In this document: positions 16,628 through 25,194 of the stretch, piece after piece
Layout of the letters: every line of letters starts with the position of its first letter
Position numbering within the stretch: position 1 is the first letter of the stretch
Source of the DNA: Methylophilus aquaticus
Lineage (GTDB): Bacteria > Pseudomonadota > Gammaproteobacteria > Burkholderiales > Methylophilaceae
DNA: 45,799 nt
Assembly: GCF_030769565.1 (NCBI RefSeq)
Contig: NZ_JAVCAP010000033.1
Coordinates: forward strand, 1 to 45,799
Reading direction: 5' to 3'
The notes under the pieces: generated by a model
The model's database searches: none
What the model was told of the DNA's origin: nothing
Seen by the model: the letters and a program-made list of their open reading frames with translations, nothing else
Made by a program: the position numbers and the translations under genes

Positions 16628-16789
16628 CATAAAACTCCCTTTCTCGTTAAATTGAAACTACTTCAGTCGATCAAAACTTGGGTGTAGCTTAACGAGCAGG
16701 CGATGCCGGACAAATACGTCAATTTGCGTAGTGTCGTGAGTACAGAATCGCAGCTAGACTGCGCTTAACAATATGTGATTGGATGGACA
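16628..16789. promoter_or_regulatory. Divergent promoter region of the fmd-urt-ure cluster
   Basis: This 162-bp gap separates divergent genes and must hold the cluster promoter. An imperfect palindrome, TACGTCAATTTGCGTA (16715-16730, 12 of 16 positions symmetric), and a small one, CGCAG-N5-CTGCG (16749-16763), are candidate operators. I looked for a sigma-54 promoter (TGGCAC-N5-TTGC) and saw none, although nitrogen control would be expected. Confidence 0.4.
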
Positions 16790-17380
16790 ATGCGTTTTTT
16801 AACTTACCTGATATTGGCTGGCTTACTTGCGAGTTGTGGCGAGCTTTCTTACAAACAAGGCGGCTCGCCCCAAGATATAGAACGAGCCCATCGCGCCTGC
16901 CGTGGCAGTGGTGACGAACTGAATGCATGCCTGGCTGAGCATGGCTGGCAAAAACCGCAGGCCGATCAGTTTGACCCTTTGTTTGCCACGGTCAGCGTGA
17001 CAGATAACCGGCAAGATCAGGCGGGCAAACCCAGCCCTATCATTGAAATAGCGCCAAAACCTGTGCCTAAAACTTCGCCAGCCGCTGTGGTAAAAACACC
17101 ACAACAGCCTGCAGCAACCCCTGATTTGCCTGCGCAAAGCGAGCTTGCGACTACGCCGCCCGCCCATTCAACACTCAATGATGGCCCTGACGTTGAATAT
17201 GCAATTAATTCGTGGTGGAAAATGGGCGCCTTCCCTGACAAGCTGAAGCAGGATCAGCGCAGTTGCGAGAAAAAACTGGGGCAGGATTATTTGCCCGATT
17301 ACAAAACACAAACCTATAAGCGTGCATTTGTCGTCTGCATGCATGACCTTGGCTGGATGGCTGTGCGTAATATTAAGTAA
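16790..17380 (+). CDS. Putative lipoprotein of unknown function
   Basis: The 196-aa product has a lipoprotein signal ending LLASC (lipid-bearing Cys16), so it is probably membrane-anchored; Gly at +2 favours the outer membrane. Two short domains with paired cysteines (HRACRGSGDELNACLAEHGW near the start and SCEKKLGQ ... FVVCMHDLGW at the end) flank a Pro/Ala-rich linker of about 80 residues. The two cysteine-bearing ends look like repeats of one small motif ending in GW. The family is not recognised. An in-frame ATG 15 bp upstream is possible. A terminator follows. Confidence 0.75.
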   Translation: MRFLTYLILAGLLASCGELSYKQGGSPQDIERAHRACRGSGDELNACLAEHGWQKPQADQFDPLFATVSVTDNRQDQAGKPSPIIEIAPKPVPKTSPAAVVKTPQQPAATPDLPAQSELATTPPAHSTLNDGPDVEYAINSWWKMGAFPDKLKQDQRSCEKKLGQDYLPDYKTQTYKRAFVVCMHDLGWMAVRNIK

Positions 17381-17414
17381 GCGGCTTCGTCAGGAAAGTT
17401 GATCAACACAATCT

Positions 17415-17441
17415 ATGACCGGCTTTCGCCGGTCATTTTTT
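17415..17441 (+). terminator. Rho-independent terminator
   Basis: A 9-bp perfect stem (ATGACCGGC / GCCGGTCAT) with a TTTC loop is followed by TTTTT, 35 bp after the lipoprotein stop. Confidence 0.93.
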
Positions 17442-17640
17442 ATTCTGCAAACCGCATGTTCACGCATCTACTCCCAGTTCACGTTTGCCAGCAGACATGG
17501 CTGTCAGCAGATTCTTACACGCATATCAGACTTTTATGACTGCCCTCAGAAGACCTGTTTTTACACAATGCGCTCATGCATTGACGACCACCTCTAGAGT
17601 GAGACAGGCAACGATGCGCTAATTAAATATGGGATGCGTA

Positions 17641-18087
17641 ATGATTAAAAAATTAATAGTGGGTGCGTTATTCATGGCAGGGTCAGTGACTGCGATTGCA
17701 GATGTAGGTGTGGCTGTCAGCGTGGGACAACCGGGCTTTTATGGACAGCTTGTGCTGGGCAATAGCTATCCGGCTCCACAAGTCATTTATCCTCAGCCAG
17801 TGATTATCCAGCCACCACCCGTGGCCATTGTGCAGCCACCCATGTATTTGCGCGTGCCACCTGGCCACAGGAAACAATGGGGCCGTTATTGTGGCGGCTA
17901 TGGTGCATGCGGCCGACAAGTATATTTTGTACAGAACACCTGGTATCAAAACGTATACGCACCCCGCTATAACGCAGAGGCTGGCAGGCCTGGCCATGGG
18001 CCGGAAAACCACTGGGATGACCATGGGCACGGCCACAAGCATGAGGGCCCTGGTAGAGGAAACGGCCGAGGTCATGGCCCACACTAA
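17641..18087 (+). CDS. Secreted Pro-rich protein with His/Gly-rich tail
   Basis: This 148-aa protein has a signal peptide (MIKKLIVGALFMAGSVTAIA), a short VSVGQPGFYGQLVLG core, a Pro-rich stretch of PQPV and QPP repeats, a central segment with VPPGHRKQWGRYCGGYGACG and a His/Gly-rich tail (HGHGHKHEGPGRGNGRGHG). Similar small exported proteins of unknown function are common in betaproteobacteria. The tail could bind metal ions. An ATG 12 bp upstream (17629) is an alternative start. Confidence 0.75.
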   Translation: MIKKLIVGALFMAGSVTAIADVGVAVSVGQPGFYGQLVLGNSYPAPQVIYPQPVIIQPPPVAIVQPPMYLRVPPGHRKQWGRYCGGYGACGRQVYFVQNTWYQNVYAPRYNAEAGRPGHGPENHWDDHGHGHKHEGPGRGNGRGHGPH

Positions 18088-18392
18088 GCCCCCCCTTATC
18101 AAGAGTGCAAACATCTGCCCCGGATAGTATCTAAAGATACTTGAGAGGCTAAGGTAAAACATATTCCAGCCTGTCGTTATCATCACTCAGTGGTGTCCAT
18201 TGAATCAGTGAGCGTTGAAAAAGCATAAGTGAATAGTGCTTTTTCAGCGTTTGGTTGAGACTGGGCCATGCCATACTTTTAAAGATGATGGCGCAAGCTG
18301 TTGAGTTACGCCCCTGCTTTATTTGCAAATGCCTTTAAGGCTGCCCCTTGCTGCAACCATCGACAGTGAGTTGAATAGAACTTTTTCACAGA
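18088..18392. other. Intergenic region with a long hairpin, upstream of rpoH
   Basis: No gene is seen in these 305 bp. A 13-bp hairpin with one G-T pair lies at 18213-18249 (CGTTGAAAAAGCA ... TGCTTTTTCAGCG); it lacks a T run and may be a weak terminator for the upstream gene. TTGAAT at 18371-18376 could be a -35 element for rpoH, but no convincing -10 pairs with it. Confidence 0.45.
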
Positions 18393-18419
18393 CTAGCACT
18401 CTCATGATTTGAGTGCTAA
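18393..18419 (+). promoter_or_regulatory. CIRCE operator (HrcA-binding site) of rpoH
   Basis: CTAGCACTC-N9-GAGTGCTAA matches the CIRCE consensus TTAGCACTC-N9-GAGTGCTAA at 17 of 18 fixed positions with the exact 9-bp spacer. CIRCE is the operator of the heat-shock repressor HrcA. It lies 35 bp before the proposed rpoH start and just upstream of its ribosome-binding site, where HrcA could block transcription. Confidence 0.93.
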
Positions 18420-18454
18420 AATTAACTTAAATCTTCTATATAAGGAGCTTTATT

Positions 18455-19309
18455 ATCAACGCTTTAACATTACCTGTGATTGCCTCGGCTGATAGTCTGG
18501 ACCATTACTTGCGCACCATCAAACAATTTCCGGTGCTCAGCGCAGAGGAGGAACATACCTACGCCACCCAGCTCAAGCAGAGCGGCGATCTGGAAGCCGC
18601 ACGCGCACTGATCGTGTCGCACCTGCGCTTGGTTGCCAGTATTGCACGCGGTTACAGCGGCTATGGCTTACCACAATCAGATCTGATTCAGGAAGGTAAC
18701 ATTGGCCTGATGAAAGCGGTTAAACGCTTTGACCCTGATCGTGGTGTGCGTCTGGTTTCTTTTGCCATGCACTGGATTAAGGCCGAGATTCATGAATATA
18801 TTGTGCGTAACTGGCGCCTGGTAAAAACAGCCACCACCAAAGCGCAACGCAAGCTGTTTTTCAACTTGCGCAGCATGAAGCAAGGGTATGAAACGCTGAG
18901 TCAGGATGACGTGCAGCGCATCGCGACCGAACTGAATGTCAAACCGGAAGAAGTGTCCGAGATGGAGTACCGCCTGAATGGTCAGGAGATTTCTCTCGAT
19001 GCACAGATGGATGATGACGGTGAAGATGTTTACAGTCCGATTGCGTATCTGGAAGATGAAGGCCCGGAACCTTCTATCTTGCTGGAAAACCTGCAAACCG
19101 AGCATTTGCAAAGCGAGGGCCTGAGTATGGCCTTACAGCAACTGGATGATCGCAGCCGCCGTGTATTACAGGCACGCTGGTTAACGGAAGGTAGCGCATC
19201 CACTTTGCATGACCTGGCCGCCGAGTTTAATGTATCTGCGGAGCGTATTCGCCAGATTGAGCAAAAAGCGATGCAAAAAATCAAAACGTTTATGCTGGAA
19301 AGCAAGTAA
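18455..19309 (+). CDS. rpoH: RNA polymerase heat-shock sigma factor RpoH (sigma-32), apparent non-AUG start
   Basis: RpoH directs transcription of heat-shock genes. The RpoH-specific box QRKLFFNLR is present, along with region 2 motifs (LIQEGNIGLMKAVKRFDP, SFAMHWIKAEIHEY) and a region 4 helix-turn-helix (HDLAAEFNVSAERIRQIEQKAM). The first conventional start, GTG 18476, has no ribosome-binding site and would omit NALTLPV, which aligns with the N-terminus of E. coli RpoH. AAGGAG at 18442-18447 lies 7 bp before ATC 18455 (4 bp before ATT 18452), and no ATG, GTG or TTG occurs between the upstream stop and 18476. Starting at 18455 gives 284 aa, the family's usual length. Confidence 0.93.
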   Translation: MNALTLPVIASADSLDHYLRTIKQFPVLSAEEEHTYATQLKQSGDLEAARALIVSHLRLVASIARGYSGYGLPQSDLIQEGNIGLMKAVKRFDPDRGVRLVSFAMHWIKAEIHEYIVRNWRLVKTATTKAQRKLFFNLRSMKQGYETLSQDDVQRIATELNVKPEEVSEMEYRLNGQEISLDAQMDDDGEDVYSPIAYLEDEGPEPSILLENLQTEHLQSEGLSMALQQLDDRSRRVLQARWLTEGSASTLHDLAAEFNVSAERIRQIEQKAMQKIKTFMLESK

Positions 19310-19320
19310 CTCTTTTTACT

Positions 19321-19366
19321 GCTAAAAACAGAAACGGGGGCAAATGCCCCCGTTTCTGTTTTTAGC
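19321..19366. terminator. Bidirectional terminator with 21-bp perfect stem
   Basis: A 21-bp perfect inverted repeat with a 4-nt loop (AAAT) has a GGGGGC core and A-rich/T-rich outer arms. It lies between convergent rpoH and the dynamin-like gene, ends transcription from both sides and is unusually long. Confidence 0.92.
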
Positions 19367-19401
19367 ATCAGTCATCAAGATGGCTGCGTATGCCCTCAAA
19401 T

Positions 19402-21357
19402 CTAGGCTGCCTGCGCAATCACCTCTCGACGCTCCAGCGCATCCATGGTGTGGTGGCGCAACTGTTCGAGTTCCGTCAATTGTTGTCGAATGGATAATTC
19501 GACCCGTTGCAGGTCTTCAATCCGCTCTTCCAGCGTATCAGTTGCCTGATAAATCCGTTTGATGCTTTCCACCCGGCGCTTGAGCTGCACATGATGCTCA
19601 CGCATCTGCGTTTCCATCGGAGCAATCACCGCTTTGAGCCAGCTTTCGGCATCGCGATTTGCAGCTTCATATTCAAGAATGACATGGCTGGCCAAAGTTT
19701 CAAAAAACTTGCTTGTCAGCGCGAGTTTTTCATGTGCAATCATGTTGAAGGTGGTATTAAACTGATCCCGGTAAATGGTTTCCAGTTTATTCAGCGCTTT
19801 TAAATACCGTGAGGTGGAAAAAGGTGGCGGCGTCTTTTGCAGCAAGCCATGCTCTTTGGCAAACTTCTCATACATCGCCTCCATCATTTTTCGGATTTCA
19901 TGGACATGCACATCAGCGTCCATCATGCGCCGTTTAAGCTCGCTGAAAAAATCATCCATGGCCTGGCGTATCGTTTTAGTAAATGCCGCCTTGACCATGG
20001 TTTCGCGGGTTTCGCGTACCTTGACCTTAAGCCCTGGCATGCCCAAATGATGAAACAGCTGATTGGACTGTACAGAAAACACACTTCGTAAGGCCTGATA
20101 CCGCTGCAGGCCGGTTTCGAAATTGGCTTTATCCTGCTTGACCTTGGCCATCATTTGCGCGATGACATCTTCGTTTTTTCCTTGCAGGCATCGCAACTCT
20201 TCGGCCTGGTCAAGCACACTCTGCAAACGTGCATCCAGAACAAATTGCGTCTGCTGCATCATATCCTCAACCTCATGCTGGATGCTTTCACGCACGATTT
20301 CCTGCTTGGCCGGGATTAATTCATCAGACAGGGTTTTTTCAAGTTGCGGCAGACGGCTTTTCAATAATAGCTGGCGGTCACCTTTGACTTTGGCCAACAA
20401 GCCTTTTTGCGCGGAGGTCGGTAAAATCTGGTCGCGATCCAGGCCTAACAATTCAGCGGTTGACTGCAATTGACGATACAGTTCAGTTTCTATTTCATCA
20501 TCTGTTTTCAGTGCATCCCACAAGCCATCAATTTTGTTCAATACTGCCATACGGCCTTTTTGCTTCCAGCGCGCACCGCTGATATAGCGCCGCCAGACTT
20601 CCATCTCGGACTTGGTCACACCGGTATCGGCGCCCAGAATAAACAACACTGCATGCGCATTTGGCAACATACTCATGGTCAGCTCAGGCTCGGCGCCGAT
20701 CGCATTCAGTCCAGGGGTATCCAGAATCACCAGACCCTGCTTGAGCAAGGGATGCGGAAAATTAATCATGGCGTAGCGCCAACAGGGAATTTCCAGCAGG
20801 CCATCCGCGCCAATCAACATGGAGTCATCCGGTTGCTCCGGATCATACAAGCCAAGCGCCTGTGCCTGATCTACCGTGACGCGGCGGGTACGGCTCACCT
20901 CCTTGAATGCCTCGACCATACTCTGGCGGGAATGCATATCGAACTCCACCACGGACCACGCTTGTGGCATACGCCTGTAGTCGCTAATGGAGATCTGATG
21001 TGCACTGGTTTCGATAGGAAGTAATGAAAGGCTCACCGGCTGACCGATGTCGTAGCGTAACTCGGTCGGACACATGGTGGTGCGCCCGGCACCGGAAGGT
21101 AACAGGCGGTGTCCGTAATCCGAAAAGAAAATGGCGTTAATCAGCTCTGACTTGCCACGTGAAAATTCAGCAACAAATGCCACATTCAGCTTATCCTCAC
21201 GCAAGCGATTGAGTTGATGCTGAATACGCTGCTCAATTTGCATATCGCCCAGTTGCTTTTCCATCAACCAGCGTTGATACTCTCCCAATGCGTCAGCGAT
21301 TGCTTGTCGCCAGCGTGCATACAAATCAAATTGTTGTGCCAGTCTATTATTTTCCAT
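19402..21357 (-). CDS. Bacterial dynamin-like GTPase
   Basis: This 651-aa protein has a dynamin-type GTPase domain: P-loop AEFSRGKS at 63-70, the switch threonines in GRTTMCPTEL near 93, DTPG at 213-216 and NKID at 274-277. A long helical, coiled-coil C-terminal region of about 350 residues has no obvious membrane-spanning segment. Bacterial dynamin-like proteins remodel or protect membranes; the exact role here is unknown. It stands alone, divergent from the DUF971-ubi genes and convergent with rpoH. Confidence 0.88.
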   Translation of the reverse strand: MENNRLAQQFDLYARWRQAIADALGEYQRWLMEKQLGDMQIEQRIQHQLNRLREDKLNVAFVAEFSRGKSELINAIFFSDYGHRLLPSGAGRTTMCPTELRYDIGQPVSLSLLPIETSAHQISISDYRRMPQAWSVVEFDMHSRQSMVEAFKEVSRTRRVTVDQAQALGLYDPEQPDDSMLIGADGLLEIPCWRYAMINFPHPLLKQGLVILDTPGLNAIGAEPELTMSMLPNAHAVLFILGADTGVTKSEMEVWRRYISGARWKQKGRMAVLNKIDGLWDALKTDDEIETELYRQLQSTAELLGLDRDQILPTSAQKGLLAKVKGDRQLLLKSRLPQLEKTLSDELIPAKQEIVRESIQHEVEDMMQQTQFVLDARLQSVLDQAEELRCLQGKNEDVIAQMMAKVKQDKANFETGLQRYQALRSVFSVQSNQLFHHLGMPGLKVKVRETRETMVKAAFTKTIRQAMDDFFSELKRRMMDADVHVHEIRKMMEAMYEKFAKEHGLLQKTPPPFSTSRYLKALNKLETIYRDQFNTTFNMIAHEKLALTSKFFETLASHVILEYEAANRDAESWLKAVIAPMETQMREHHVQLKRRVESIKRIYQATDTLEERIEDLQRVELSIRQQLTELEQLRHHTMDALERREVIAQAA

Positions 21358-21606
21358 AACGCCTACTGAATGATTGTCTGCTTAATGTTTGTAGGGTGAC
21401 CTATGCATGATTACCTGTTATTCGTTAATCTAACACGATTCTATAAAAGTTCAAATAAATCATGCCAGTATAGACATTAATTCATAAATTAAATGAATTA
21501 TCAACCCTAAGACACTAGGCATGAAGGCCATGCGTAGCATGCCAGCATCTGATATGATAGTTCACACTCTATTAAACGGTCAGTTCACCGGGTTTCTTTA
21601 CTATTT
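21358..21606. promoter_or_regulatory. Divergent promoter region
   Basis: This 249-bp AT-rich gap separates the dynamin-like gene from the DUF971-ubi operon. TGATATGAT (about 21549-21557) is an extended -10-like element facing the ubi genes. No other gene or strong structure is seen. Confidence 0.4.
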
Positions 21607-21996
21607 ATGAGCGGCTTGACTCCAGATACACCACTGCCTACCCAGATTCAACTACACCAGGGGTCGAGGCTGCTGGAAATTCACTTTGACAACCAGACAG
21701 AATGCATGCTTTCTTGCGAGTTCTTGCGTGTTTACTCGCCTTCCGCCGAAGTACGCGGACATGGCGCCGGCCAGGAAGTACTGCAAGTTGGCAAGGAAAA
21801 CGTCAACATTAGTGGTATTGAACCGGTGGGGCGTTATGCAATCAAATTGATCTTTGATGATGGTCATGATACCGGCCTGTATTCCTGGGATTATCTCTAC
21901 TATCTGGCACAGCATTACGAGAGCCTGTGGCAGGACTACATCAGCAAACTGACCATGGCAGGACATACACGCAAGGAACCGGCACATGCAAAATAA
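21607..21996 (+). CDS. DUF971 protein (gamma-butyrobetaine-hydroxylase N-domain-like)
   Basis: This 129-aa protein has the DUF971 pattern: an N-terminal [14 protein letters not shown] strand pair, [17 protein letters not shown], then [25 protein letters not shown]. Related small domains occur in proteins of iron-sulfur cluster biology and at the N-terminus of gamma-butyrobetaine hydroxylase. It overlaps ubiE by 11 bp, and this pairing is common in betaproteobacteria, so a link to ubiquinone synthesis is plausible but unproven. Confidence 0.9.
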   Translation: MSGLTPDTPLPTQIQLHQGSRLLEIHFDNQTECMLSCEFLRVYSPSAEVRGHGAGQEVLQVGKENVNISGIEPVGRYAIKLIFDDGHDTGLYSWDYLYYLAQHYESLWQDYISKLTMAGHTRKEPAHAK

Positions 21997-22768
21997 ACCG
22001 CAGACATCCGAACACTCGGATCATCACACCACCCATTTTGGCTTTGAAACTGTGGCCGAACATGAAAAACAGAAAAAAGTCGGCGAGGTCTTTCATTCTG
22101 TGGCGCAAAAATACGACATCATGAATGATGTCATGTCAGCTGGGCTGCACCGTATTTGGAAGCGCTTTACGGTAGATGTCAGCGGCGTCGGCCAAGGTGA
22201 CAAGGTGCTGGATATCGCGGGCGGCAGTGGTGATTTGTCCAAGCTGTTTGCTAAAAAAGTAGGGACCCAGTCTGCACACAACCCTGGGCAGGTGATTCTC
22301 ACCGACATCAACGCCTCCATGCTGGGGGTAGGCCGCGACCGCATGATAGATGCCGGGTTGACGATTCCTGCTGCACAATGTAATGCCGAGTTTCTGCCAT
22401 TTGCTGACAACAGCTTTAATTGTGTAACGGTTGCTTTTGGTTTACGCAACATGACGCACAAAGAGGCCGCCTTAAAAGAAATGCAGCGCGTGCTTAAACC
22501 CGGCGGTCGGTTGTTGGTTCTCGAGTTTTCCAAGGTCTGGCAACCACTGGAAAAACTCTACGATAGCTACTCTTTTAAACTGCTGCCAAAACTTGGCAAA
22601 TGGATTGCTAAAGACGAACCAAGCTATCGCTATCTGGCAGAAAGTATTCGCATGCATCCCGACCAGGAAACACTGAAAACCATGATGCACGAGGCAGGAT
22701 TTGGCAAAGTCGACTACTACAATCTGACGGCTGGTGTAGTGGCCTTACATAAAGGGGTGAAGGTTTAA
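21986..22768 (+). CDS. ubiE: Ubiquinone/menaquinone C-methyltransferase UbiE
   Basis: UbiE is the SAM-dependent C-methyltransferase of the quinone ring. The 260-aa protein has THFGFETV and [25 protein letters not shown] motif [13 protein letters not shown], and [32 protein letters not shown] (shown in parts in the family signatures). It contains a short insert, [13 protein letters not shown], between motif I and the next strand. It is the second gene of DUF971-ubiE-ubiJ-ubiB. Confidence 0.97.
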   Translation: MQNKPQTSEHSDHHTTHFGFETVAEHEKQKKVGEVFHSVAQKYDIMNDVMSAGLHRIWKRFTVDVSGVGQGDKVLDIAGGSGDLSKLFAKKVGTQSAHNPGQVILTDINASMLGVGRDRMIDAGLTIPAAQCNAEFLPFADNSFNCVTVAFGLRNMTHKEAALKEMQRVLKPGGRLLVLEFSKVWQPLEKLYDSYSFKLLPKLGKWIAKDEPSYRYLAESIRMHPDQETLKTMMHEAGFGKVDYYNLTAGVVALHKGVKV

Positions 22769-22773
22769 GCGCC

Positions 22774-23370
22774 ATGTTCAAACCCCTGATTCAGTTTGTA
22801 CTGCAACACCTGATGCACCAAAACGCCTGGACGGCTCCCCTGCTGCAACCATTTGCCAATCAAACCATCTGTATCGATTTCAAAGTTGCGCAAGCCACGC
22901 TAACGATATTGGACAATGGAGAACTGGCAGTAGCCGCAGACTCAGCAACTGCTGATACAACCATCCACCTGCCACCAAGCCTGGCGATGCGCTTGCTGCG
23001 CAAAGACCCGCTGGCAACCAGCCTGATCAAAATTGACGGGAATACCGGATTAGCAACAGAAGTGGCAAAAATTCTGGCAACTGTCCGCTGGGACATTGAA
23101 GGCGACTTGAGCAAAGTGGTCGGTGACATTGCGGCTTATCAAATAGTGCAACTCGGTCAGAAGAAAATTGAGACCCTGCGAGATCGCGTACACACACTGA
23201 CCGAAATGCTGGTGGAATACTGGCAGGAAGAACGTCCGCTGATTGCAAAAAAAATAGCGATTGATCATTTCAATCGTGCAGTCGACACGTTGCGTGAGGA
23301 TACTGACCGACTGCAATTACGGCTTGATAAACTTCTGCTTGCGCAGCAACACTCCTCAGAAAGCCGGTGA
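22774..23370 (+). CDS. ubiJ: Ubiquinone biosynthesis accessory factor UbiJ (SCP2 domain)
   Basis: This 198-aa protein has an N-terminal SCP2 lipid-binding domain and a C-terminal helical coiled coil (FNRAVDTLREDTDRLQLRLD). UbiJ binds ubiquinone intermediates in the soluble Ubi complex with UbiK. Sequence conservation is low in this family, so the assignment rests on domain type and the invariant location between ubiE and ubiB. It starts 5 bp after ubiE. Confidence 0.9.
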   Translation: MFKPLIQFVLQHLMHQNAWTAPLLQPFANQTICIDFKVAQATLTILDNGELAVAADSATADTTIHLPPSLAMRLLRKDPLATSLIKIDGNTGLATEVAKILATVRWDIEGDLSKVVGDIAAYQIVQLGQKKIETLRDRVHTLTEMLVEYWQEERPLIAKKIAIDHFNRAVDTLREDTDRLQLRLDKLLLAQQHSSESR

Positions 23371-23373
23371 TTG

Positions 23374-24921
23374 ATGCACTGGATAAGATTCATTCATATT
23401 GTCTGTGTGCTTGTCTGGTATCGGCTGGATATTTTTCTTGCTGGTGACCGCCGAACCACGCTGCTGCATCAACTGTTCAAGCTGATTTTTTTCTGGCGTA
23501 AACCGGCGCAGCCAAGAGCAATCCGCCTGCGACTGGCGCTTGAACAACTAGGTCCTATTTTCGTCAAATTTGGCCAGATGCTGTCTACCCGCCGCGACCT
23601 GTTACCGCCGGACGTGGCTGACGAGTTAACCAAACTGCAAGATCAGGTGCCGCCTTTTCCATTTGTGCAGGTACAAACCATTGTGGAAGAGGCGTTTGAA
23701 GCGCCGCTCGGCCGCACCTACGCCCAATTTGAGCAAACACCGATTGCGAGCGCCTCGGTCGCGCAGGTGCATTTCGCCACGCTGCACAGCGGCGAGCAGG
23801 TAGCGGTGAAAGTGCTACGCCCGGGGATTGCCGGTATCATTCATGGCGATATCGCACTCTTGCGTACTTTGGCTTGGTGGCTGAAAACATTGTCCAGTGA
23901 GGGCAAGCGACTTAAGCCCGAAGAGATGGTCGATGAATTCGCCCGGCATACCGAACATGAATTGGACTTAACGCTAGAAGCCGCCCAATGCGCCCAACTA
24001 GGCCGCAACTTTAGTGATCGCCGACTGCTGGTACCCACCGTTTACTGGGATTATTCCCGCAAGCAGGTAATGACCATGCAGCGCATGTTTGGCACGCCAG
24101 TACGCGACACTGCAGCGCTACAGGCATACGGCATCAACCTCACCCAACTTGCTCATGAGGGTGTGGAAATCTTTTTCACCCAGGTCTTCCGCGACGGTTT
24201 TTTTCATGCCGACATGCATCCCGGCAATATACAAGTGGCGACGGCCGGGCCAGACAAAGGCAAGTTTATTGCACTGGACTTTGGCATTATGGGCAGTCTG
24301 TCGCCCACCGACCAATACTATCTGGCACGCAACTTTCTGGCTTTTTTTAACCGTGATTACCGGGATGTGGCTGTCGCCCATATTGAATCTGGCTGGGTGC
24401 CCAAAGATACCAGTGTTGAAGCATTGGAAACCGCGGTGCGTGCGATTTGTGAGCCTATTTTTGAAAAACCGCTTAAGGATATTTCCTTTGGCCGCACCCT
24501 GCTCAGTCTGTTCCAGATGTCACGCCGCTTTGGCGTGAACATACAACCGCAACTCATCATGTTGCAGAAAACCCTGCTCAACATCGAAGGGCTGGGACGC
24601 GAACTGGATCCCAATATTGATCTTTGGCTAAGTGCCAAACCTTTCCTCAAACGCTGGATGAGTGAACAGATAGGCTGGCGCAGCCTGATTAAGTCTGCCC
24701 GGCGCGAGTTACCTTATATGCTGACACATGCGGCTGAAATGCCCAGACTGGTTGAGCAGTACCTGCGCAATCAAACCGAAATAGCTACCCAACAACAACG
24801 CATGCATGCACTCATCACCCTTCAGCACAAACAAGCTACTTGGCAAAAATGGGCCACAGCAGCCATTATTGCATTGGTGGTGGTGCAACTGGTAAGCATG
24901 TACCTGCTATTTAACGATTAA
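23374..24921 (+). CDS. ubiB: Ubiquinone biosynthesis protein-kinase-like UbiB
   Basis: This 515-aa ADCK/COQ8-type atypical kinase is needed for ubiquinone synthesis. It shows the KxGQ motif (FVKFGQMLSTRRDLLP), the Ala-rich loop ASASVAQVH, the VAVKVLRPG lysine, DMHPGN and DFGIMG. Two hydrophobic stretches at the C-terminus (AAIIALVVVQLVSMYLLF) anchor it in the inner membrane. Start: ATG 23374, 3 bp after the ubiJ stop; a TTG immediately before it is less likely. Confidence 0.96.
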   Translation: MHWIRFIHIVCVLVWYRLDIFLAGDRRTTLLHQLFKLIFFWRKPAQPRAIRLRLALEQLGPIFVKFGQMLSTRRDLLPPDVADELTKLQDQVPPFPFVQVQTIVEEAFEAPLGRTYAQFEQTPIASASVAQVHFATLHSGEQVAVKVLRPGIAGIIHGDIALLRTLAWWLKTLSSEGKRLKPEEMVDEFARHTEHELDLTLEAAQCAQLGRNFSDRRLLVPTVYWDYSRKQVMTMQRMFGTPVRDTAALQAYGINLTQLAHEGVEIFFTQVFRDGFFHADMHPGNIQVATAGPDKGKFIALDFGIMGSLSPTDQYYLARNFLAFFNRDYRDVAVAHIESGWVPKDTSVEALETAVRAICEPIFEKPLKDISFGRTLLSLFQMSRRFGVNIQPQLIMLQKTLLNIEGLGRELDPNIDLWLSAKPFLKRWMSEQIGWRSLIKSARRELPYMLTHAAEMPRLVEQYLRNQTEIATQQQRMHALITLQHKQATWQKWATAAIIALVVVQLVSMYLLFND

Positions 24922-25194
24922 GGAATGTCTGCGTGCGTGCCAAACACACACCATTCAGACTGAGCATTAGACGTCGAGTTTTTTTAGCTTGTGCTTTAAA
25001 GTCTGACTTTTGATTAGGCGATTGTCATCCAGCGGCATGCCACATTACAACTTCCAGGTGAGTAGGCGGTGCAGAGTTGAACAAGGTCTGAGTTTCAGAC
25101 CTTTTTTAATTTCATGCCGGTCAGAAAAACCATGTTTTGGTATAGTTTTGCTTTAAAATCAGGCTTTTGTCATAAACTCAAAGGAAATCAAGCG
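24922..25194 (+). other. Intergenic region with terminator and a duplicated 24-bp motif
   Basis: A Rho-independent terminator lies at 25083-25107 (AAGGTCTGA-GTT-TCAGACCTT followed by TTTT). A 24-bp segment at 24989-25012 (TTGTGCTTTAAAGTCTGAC...) recurs with 20 of 24 matches at 25146-25169, on either side of the terminator. Both copies contain GCTTTAAA. They may be duplicated promoter or operator elements for the following symporter. The terminator is clear; the repeat's role is inferred. Confidence 0.6.

Noticed and set aside
16631-16760. Sigma-54 promoter for the nitrogen cluster
   Set aside because: I looked for GG-N10-GC type elements of the TGGCAC-N5-TTGC form on the minus strand and found no acceptable match.
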